Of a DNA stretch of 55,875 nt, positions 51,202 to 55,875 are shown piece by piece. The position numbers were made by a program, and so were the translations under genes. The notes under the pieces are model-generated. The model was not told the DNA's origin. It made no database searches and worked only from the letters and a program-made list of their open reading frames with translations. The stretch spans positions 1 to 55,875 of the forward strand of contig JAFZYE010000030.1 in the NCBI GenBank assembly GCA_017616445.1, in the 5' to 3' direction. This DNA comes from Bacteroidaceae bacterium. Lineage in GTDB: Bacteria; Bacteroidota; Bacteroidia; Bacteroidales; Bacteroidaceae. Every line of letters starts with the position of its first letter. The first letter of the stretch is position 1.

Positions 51202-54200
51202 CTTGTACGAGGTTTAACGATTTTATTTCCTGAGTAACTTTCAGGTTAACATCACGATTGATACGCTCAATGTCACTTTCTTTACGATCCAACAAATCTC
51301 GAAGATTGGCACGTTGCAGACGTAAGACGTTCTCTGTCCTCCTCAATTCATCATCGCTACCTGATGAAATGGCATATTCCCGCATCAACTCCTGATTGGC
51401 AATATTTCTCTCCATACTCTTCTGACGTGTTTCATAATATTGCATCGTCTGTTGGAAGCGAAGTTTCTTGCTGTTGTCTATGCGAGTCTGCATTTCCCCT
51501 CTATGTTTCCAAACATATGCATTGACACATTCATTAAAATCATAACGAAGGTCTGCAATTAGTTCTTCGCTAAGACGGTTTGACTCATCGAGAGGGGCGT
51601 ATTGCCCATCTACCTGTGCACGGCCCATGAATCTTTCAGCAAGGCTATGGTCATCAACAAGCTTGTCGTTAGTTACGTCAAAAAGTATGGGATAGAGAGA
51701 ATCTGTTACGACATCTCTTTCAAATTGGGTACGTGACACAGAAATTTTGTATATTGCCAGCATGTAGAGACCTTTGCCTATCTCTAAAGGCAGATGGTCA
51801 GAAGCTAACTGGAAGAAGAAGGTACACTGTGTCTTGTCACGCTTCGACTCAAAGAATTTTACCCCTGCCCTGATGATGGGATGGTAAATGTTGATAAATG
51901 CCAGCTTCTTTTCCTTGAAAGCCTTTTCCTGGTCAAAGGTCATGCGCAGCTCAAGCTCATCCTCAATTTCTGTGATGTATCTGCGGAAGAGCTTATTGCT
52001 ATCAGGATCCATCGGTTGGTATTGCTCCAAAAACCGTTTGAGCACCTTAGGATCACTTTTGGGGATACGAAGAACATACACATCAGGCGAATCAGAAAGC
52101 ACTAGCTCGCAGGTTGTCAGATGTTCTTTAAGTAACTGACGAACGAACTGATACAGCTCATGACTGGTAACGTATGCGTTGTTATTGATAATCTTGTTGA
52201 TTTCGTCCCTGAAATATGAGTCATTCGTCAGGGAATTAGTTAAACCTTCTTCTATCTTCTGTAGGTTCAGCTTCTCATTCTCAATTGCTCTTTCTATTTC
52301 TTTCCGTTTCTTTTCCACCTCTTCTGTATTCAACTTATCGGAATAGAAATCACGTTCCATGTACTTCAGAGCATCTTGAATGGTAATCGTCCTTCCGTCG
52401 TCTGTCTTCATGGTTGAATCTAGGATGGCTTCAAGGTCTCCGATTGATTCACGGAAGATACCGATACGATTCAGAAGCCGCTCATAAATATCTTCAAGAA
52501 TAGACTCTTCAACGATAATCGTGTTGATGTTCACCTTTGGCGATTCCTGACCAAAACGGTCTATACGACCGATGCGCTGTTCTACCACCATTGGGTTCCA
52601 AGGCAGATCATAGTTCACCAACGTATTGCAGAACTGCATGTCAAGACCTTCGCTGCCCACCTCAGAAGATAGTAACACCTTTACTGAATCGTCAAACTGG
52701 AATGTTCTTAACACTTCCGTTTTGTCAATTTTCGTATCTCCGTATATCAAGGCACATTTATATCCAGCCTTTCTCAGACGGATATTAAGATATTTAAGCG
52801 TCTTCTTGAAGATGGCAAAAATAATTATCTTCTTGTTGCCATGTTCGAAAACAGTCTGGAGTATGGATAGCAGTTTGTCCAACTTAGCATCGCGGTATTC
52901 GCTATAACAGTCAATGCCTCTGTCAAGATCTTCGTTGTCATTAAGATATGCCCAAACACTACTTGCCAGTTGGCGTTTTACAGTCACCAATCCCATACTC
53001 CCTGTCCTCTCTCTGCCATACTCGTCTATTACCGTATGGTCATCAATATAGTCTTCAATAGCTTGCTCGTAGGCATTGCGCTCATCCGACCACAAACTTA
53101 CCCTATGTGTATAGGGGTTTCGTTCAGCCTGTGTCCAGTCCTGAGTAACTTCACGCTTACGTGTTCTCGAGAAGATAGTATTCATAGGACTCATCTCCGA
53201 CAGATCGTATTGCAGCTGTGCTCTGACTGCTGGCGTGTCGTCACCCTTAGTCATCAGGCGAATGATGTCCTGATAGATTGGGTAGTCTCGGAAATAATCC
53301 TTGATCAAGAAATTTTGAGTTGACTCAATATCATTAATGGTGTTATAAGTAGTGACTTCTGAAGAAGACAATTCTTCTGCGATACCCTTCAGGTTTGCGC
53401 CACTGTTCAACTGACTAAGCGCCCGAACAAATGGTCTGTTCAACTGGATGTTGTTCCTGAAAACTTCGGGATTATCATACAAGTCATCATCAAGCAGGTG
53501 CAGTTGGTTGTACAGATTATATTCGTCTATCATAATAGGCGTAGCCGACATGAAAACCACACTGTTAGAAATCTGTAATAGCCTCTCTGCACCGTGATAT
53601 ATCAACGTAGTGTTGTTTCTTAATTTGTGTGACTCATCACAGATAATGATACTGAACTTTATATTTTTTTCTTCAATGACCTTCAGTATCTCGCTTGTTT
53701 CTCTTATCTTGTCATAGTTGAGAACAGCTAGAACACCACCGTTATGGTGCTGTAACTCATGTATCAGTGTCTCTTTCTTTTCTACTTCAATAAATTCCAA
53801 ACCGAATTTCTCATTCAACTCCGTTGCCCATTTAGAGCGCAGTGCCATTGGGCAGATGACAAGAGCGTTATGGAACTCACCTCTGGCTTTCAGTTCAAGC
53901 ATTATATGCCCAGCCTCAATGGTCTTACCAAGACCAACCTCATCAGCAATTAGCAAACGCCTGTTGTCTGAGTTCAAAAACTTTAACAAAGGCTTGAACT
54001 GGTAAGGCCGGAACAAAGTACGTGAAGCCTTCAGAGACGAAATGGTACTGTTATTAGAACTTTGTATCTTAAAAGCAGTATTACCTTTCAAATATTCTGA
54101 GTAATGATCATAGTAGTTCTCCTTGACGCGCTCAAACGGGTCAGTCAAGTCAACGTTTGGAAGGAGGTTTGCACTCAGCTCATCAGATTCCCTGTCATCA

Positions 54201-54313
54201 TATTTTACCTTATAAAGCTGGCGTCCTCTTCGAGGAGGATAAACCTCAATAACGTAGCCAATCTCATTGGTTACGACATTCTTTACTTTGTCTCCTTTTC
54301 CAAACTTGCTCAT
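51194..54313 (-). CDS. SNF2-family DNA helicase/translocase
   Basis: 1039 residues. N-terminal SH3/Tudor-like barrel (about 1-52), then SNF2 motor: motif I DEVGLGKT (K130), DEAH-type box DESH (226-229), SATP (256-259), and the C lobe with GSEGLDMQFCNTLVNYDLPWNP and the QRIGRIDRFGQ arginine finger motif. The last 300 residues are helical with coiled-coil stretches (about 955-1035). The size and layout resemble RapA/HepA-like and DrmD-like proteins of defence loci. No nuclease motif is seen, so it would need a partner. Leads the operon. Confidence 0.9.
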   Translation of the reverse strand: MSKFGKGDKVKNVVTNEIGYVIEVYPPRRGRQLYKVKYDDRESDELSANLLPNVDLTDPFERVKENYYDHYSEYLKGNTAFKIQSSNNSTISSLKASRTLFRPYQFKPLLKFLNSDNRRLLIADEVGLGKTIEAGHIMLELKARGEFHNALVICPMALRSKWATELNEKFGLEFIEVEKKETLIHELQHHNGGVLAVLNYDKIRETSEILKVIEEKNIKFSIIICDESHKLRNNTTLIYHGAERLLQISNSVVFMSATPIMIDEYNLYNQLHLLDDDLYDNPEVFRNNIQLNRPFVRALSQLNSGANLKGIAEELSSSEVTTYNTINDIESTQNFLIKDYFRDYPIYQDIIRLMTKGDDTPAVRAQLQYDLSEMSPMNTIFSRTRKREVTQDWTQAERNPYTHRVSLWSDERNAYEQAIEDYIDDHTVIDEYGRERTGSMGLVTVKRQLASSVWAYLNDNEDLDRGIDCYSEYRDAKLDKLLSILQTVFEHGNKKIIIFAIFKKTLKYLNIRLRKAGYKCALIYGDTKIDKTEVLRTFQFDDSVKVLLSSEVGSEGLDMQFCNTLVNYDLPWNPMVVEQRIGRIDRFGQESPKVNINTIIVEESILEDIYERLLNRIGIFRESIGDLEAILDSTMKTDDGRTITIQDALKYMERDFYSDKLNTEEVEKKRKEIERAIENEKLNLQKIEEGLTNSLTNDSYFRDEINKIINNNAYVTSHELYQFVRQLLKEHLTTCELVLSDSPDVYVLRIPKSDPKVLKRFLEQYQPMDPDSNKLFRRYITEIEDELELRMTFDQEKAFKEKKLAFINIYHPIIRAGVKFFESKRDKTQCTFFFQLASDHLPLEIGKGLYMLAIYKISVSRTQFERDVVTDSLYPILFDVTNDKLVDDHSLAERFMGRAQVDGQYAPLDESNRLSEELIADLRYDFNECVNAYVWKHRGEMQTRIDNSKKLRFQQTMQYYETRQKSMERNIANQELMREYAISSGSDDELRRTENVLRLQRANLRDLLDRKESDIERINRDVNLKVTQEIKSLNLVQVV

Positions 54314-54372
54314 TTTAGATTCAAATAATTAGAAATTCCATTTTCATGTACATCAAGGACAGATCATTTGAT

Positions 54373-54618
54373 TCAACGTATCATTTTTCCTGTCCCTTTG
54401 ATTCTTCGAGCGCGAATCCTACTAATAGAGAATTCCATCCGTACTGGCTTTGAAGAATCCAAGGGTACATCTAGCGAGTTTTGAATAGACTCTCGGATCA
54501 AAGAAGCATAAGGAGCTTTCTTGAAGTTGTCCTGCATCGGATCGTTAGGACCATCCTCACGACCTCCCAGTTGCTTTGCAAAGTGCCATTTACAATTACG
54601 TTCTATTTCATTCATCAT
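54373..54618 (-). pseudogene. Truncated GHKL (Hsp90-like) ATPase gene
   Basis: 81 residues. CKWHFAKQLGGREDGPNDPM, then the N-box helix SLIRESIQNSLDV with its Glu and Asn, the first ATP-site motif of GHKL ATPases. The frame stops just after the following strand (MEFSISRI), so the DxGxG and later ATP motifs and all downstream domains are missing. Only 59 bp separate the stop from the SNF2 start, so the rest has been deleted. It could be a real short protein but looks like a remnant. Confidence 0.55.
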
Positions 54619-54725
54619 ATATTAGATTATTGTATGTTTTAACACTCCTTTTTGTTATAAAACTCTGTGTTGTCACTCATCTTATGTCATTCATCCATCC
54701 CCTAGTACAATTTGTCGCCTAACAT
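54619..54725. other. Short A/T-rich spacer
   Basis: No gene or strong promoter seen between the methylase gene and the GHKL remnant. Confidence 0.4.
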
Positions 54726-55875
54726 CTAGTTAATACACTCAAGATTCTCGACTCCGTATAAATCACAAACGATTTTGTCTACATTGTTTGACAATTCTTT
54801 GAAACGAACGTCATCATTGCGTGATTGCATTAATTGATCAGCAAGATGGCTCAACTCTGCTGGTAGTTGCATTGGTATAGGTATTTGACGGAAGTTATCC
54901 CATATCAGTTGTGCTCCATTTTGTATACGAGGACAGAACTCCATAATGAGCCACCATCCAATTTTAGAGCACAGAAGAGCCAGCAACGCTTTATCAGGTA
55001 CAGTCATGAAGTACATAGAATTGTTGCAGAATGTTGAGGATTCGTCATAAACGAAACATGGTTTTGTCGGGAACACCTGATAAAAGAGCTTATGCTTTGC
55101 GAACTTGTCATAATAATCACATGCCCTAAGTTCCCACCAATAATCACCTTTATCCTGCCTATCTTTGGCTTCTTTCTTGAAATTTAATAGCCAATCGGAA
55201 ACAGCAGGATAATTAGAAGAGAACCATTGCCATGCATCATCTTCAGAGGGCATTAACTCTTCTTTCCAGTTCCTGTTATTTCTTTTGTCTTCGTCGGTTA
55301 TAACTATTCCCATTCCGTTTAGAGTGAAGCCTTTAGGGGTGTATACGAGAACTGAGCCAGCTTTTGCTTCACCATAAGCAACAAGTCCTCTGCCTTGCAA
55401 GAATGGGCGTAATACTTCTTTTGAGCGATTATCTTGTGATATTAATTCTTGGGCTTTGTCTAAACTGATATTAAATGCTTTGGAGAGACCAGATAATATC
55501 CCACGATAAGATTCTCCACCGACATACTCTCCCAATGTAATCATCTGCGACTTTAACCTTTCTATTGCATCGAAGTTGTCAAGACTGGATATTACCCATA
55601 TACCATCGTTCATTTTGGTAGTATCAAACTCTTCTTTCTCCTCTTCTACATCTTCATGAAGCATTTCCTTTCTTAGTTTTTGAAGAGTAGAAATCTGTAT
55701 ACTTCCCTTACTCTCTTCGTTTTTCATTCGAATAATGCATGTATAGGTGGTAGCATCTTCGAATAATTGATTATCGCAAAAATCAATTATTTGAGTTAGA
55801 TTCTTCTCTAGGAAGAGACCACGCAATGGTTTCCCATATATAACTTTTTCCCATTTGTTTGGAATGATATATGAA
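54726..55875 (-). CDS. Type IIG (Eco57I-like) restriction-modification methylase, C-terminal part (partial)
   Basis: Open to the right edge; 382 residues visible. It begins in the segment that follows the NPPY motif of Eco57I-type N6-adenine methylases (SYIIPNKWEKVIYGKPLRGL), so the catalytic motifs are outside the window. The rest is the TaqI-like target recognition domain: YGEAKAGSVLVYTPKGF, YWWELRACDYYDKFAKHKLFYQ and the closing NGAQLIWDNFRQIPIP motif. In type IIG enzymes or BREX/DISARM-like loci this domain chooses the DNA site. Same strand as the helicase cluster downstream. No frameshift in the visible part. Confidence 0.8.
   Translation of the reverse strand, partial: SYIIPNKWEKVIYGKPLRGLFLEKNLTQIIDFCDNQLFEDATTYTCIIRMKNEESKGSIQISTLQKLRKEMLHEDVEEEKEEFDTTKMNDGIWVISSLDNFDAIERLKSQMITLGEYVGGESYRGILSGLSKAFNISLDKAQELISQDNRSKEVLRPFLQGRGLVAYGEAKAGSVLVYTPKGFTLNGMGIVITDEDKRNNRNWKEELMPSEDDAWQWFSSNYPAVSDWLLNFKKEAKDRQDKGDYWWELRACDYYDKFAKHKLFYQVFPTKPCFVYDESSTFCNNSMYFMTVPDKALLALLCSKIGWWLIMEFCPRIQNGAQLIWDNFRQIPIPMQLPAELSHLADQLMQSRNDDVRFKELSNNVDKIVCDLYGVENLECIN

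Noticed and set aside
49735-55875. Calling the right-hand island a DISARM or BREX system
   Set aside because: SNF2 helicase and Eco57I-like methylase fit, but drmA/drmB and pglZ/brxC-type genes are not visible, and an Hsp70-like gene is not part of those systems as I know them.

Overview
The window looks like a chromosomal segment from a Bacteroidales bacterium, most likely Prevotella or a close relative. The evidence is: many promoters of the Bacteroidota type (-33 TTG/TTTG, about 19-20 bp, then TAnnTTTG); almost no Shine-Dalgarno sequences; a BspA-type leucine-rich surface protein ending in a dockerin-like EF-hand; a hisGDCB order; a sodium-pumping methylmalonyl-CoA decarboxylase operon; and a tmRNA tag of the Bacteroidota type (GNNTYALAA).

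Layout. 1-1000: 3' end of a Crp/Fnr-like regulator and a VapBC-type toxin-antitoxin pair. 1000-4340: accessory patch with a secreted HtrA-like serine protease, a small zinc-ribbon protein, a double-glycine (RiPP/bacteriocin-like) precursor peptide, decayed gene starts and structured repeats, bracketed by two copies of a 52-bp terminator sequence. 4334-5923: HU-like protein and an exported RsiV/DUF3298-like protein. 6155-10603: hisG, hisD, hisC, hisB. 10767-15312: methylmalonyl-CoA epimerase and the Na+-translocating decarboxylase (alpha, delta, a biotin carrier with two biotin domains, beta), which together make propionate from succinate-derived methylmalonyl-CoA. 15389-21039: GH31 and two GH43 enzymes, a hemicellulose side-chain locus. 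21338-24547: a strong promoter, a long-hairpin RNA resembling 6S RNA, and the BspA-like protein. 24650-26733: a GGGtGRT protein with a NifU-like protein. 26924-31667: MacB permease and ATPase, MacA adaptor and TolC. 31717-32098: RNase P RNA. 32110-33629: a gene-free stretch full of repeats. 33630-36165: NhaC antiporter and a divergent MltF-like lytic transglycosylase. 36388-36783: tmRNA. 37072-38625: dnaB, with three DnaA-box-like 9-mers upstream. 38820-43068: an unrecognised lipoprotein/secreted protein pair and a MATE exporter. 43227-47252: DcuB-like and AGCS transporters and release factor 1.

47870-55875 is a minus-strand island that looks like a defence locus. It holds a type IIG (Eco57I-like) methylase/specificity protein running off the window, a truncated GHKL-ATPase, a 1039-aa SNF2 helicase, an Hsp70/actin-fold ATPase, a 520-aa protein combining BspA-type repeats with what looks like the non-catalytic module of HNH endonucleases, and a small two-helix membrane protein. 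The last four are nearly contiguous or overlapping and probably form one operon. I know of no named system with this composition, and it is the best candidate for something undescribed.

Two further themes run through the window. One is a G/C-rich intergenic repeat family, including a 96-bp element present on both sides of hisG. The other is A/T-rich low-complexity tracts that fill intergenic spaces and even supply codons at gene ends. All assignments come from reading the sequence and from knowledge of the families; no search was run.
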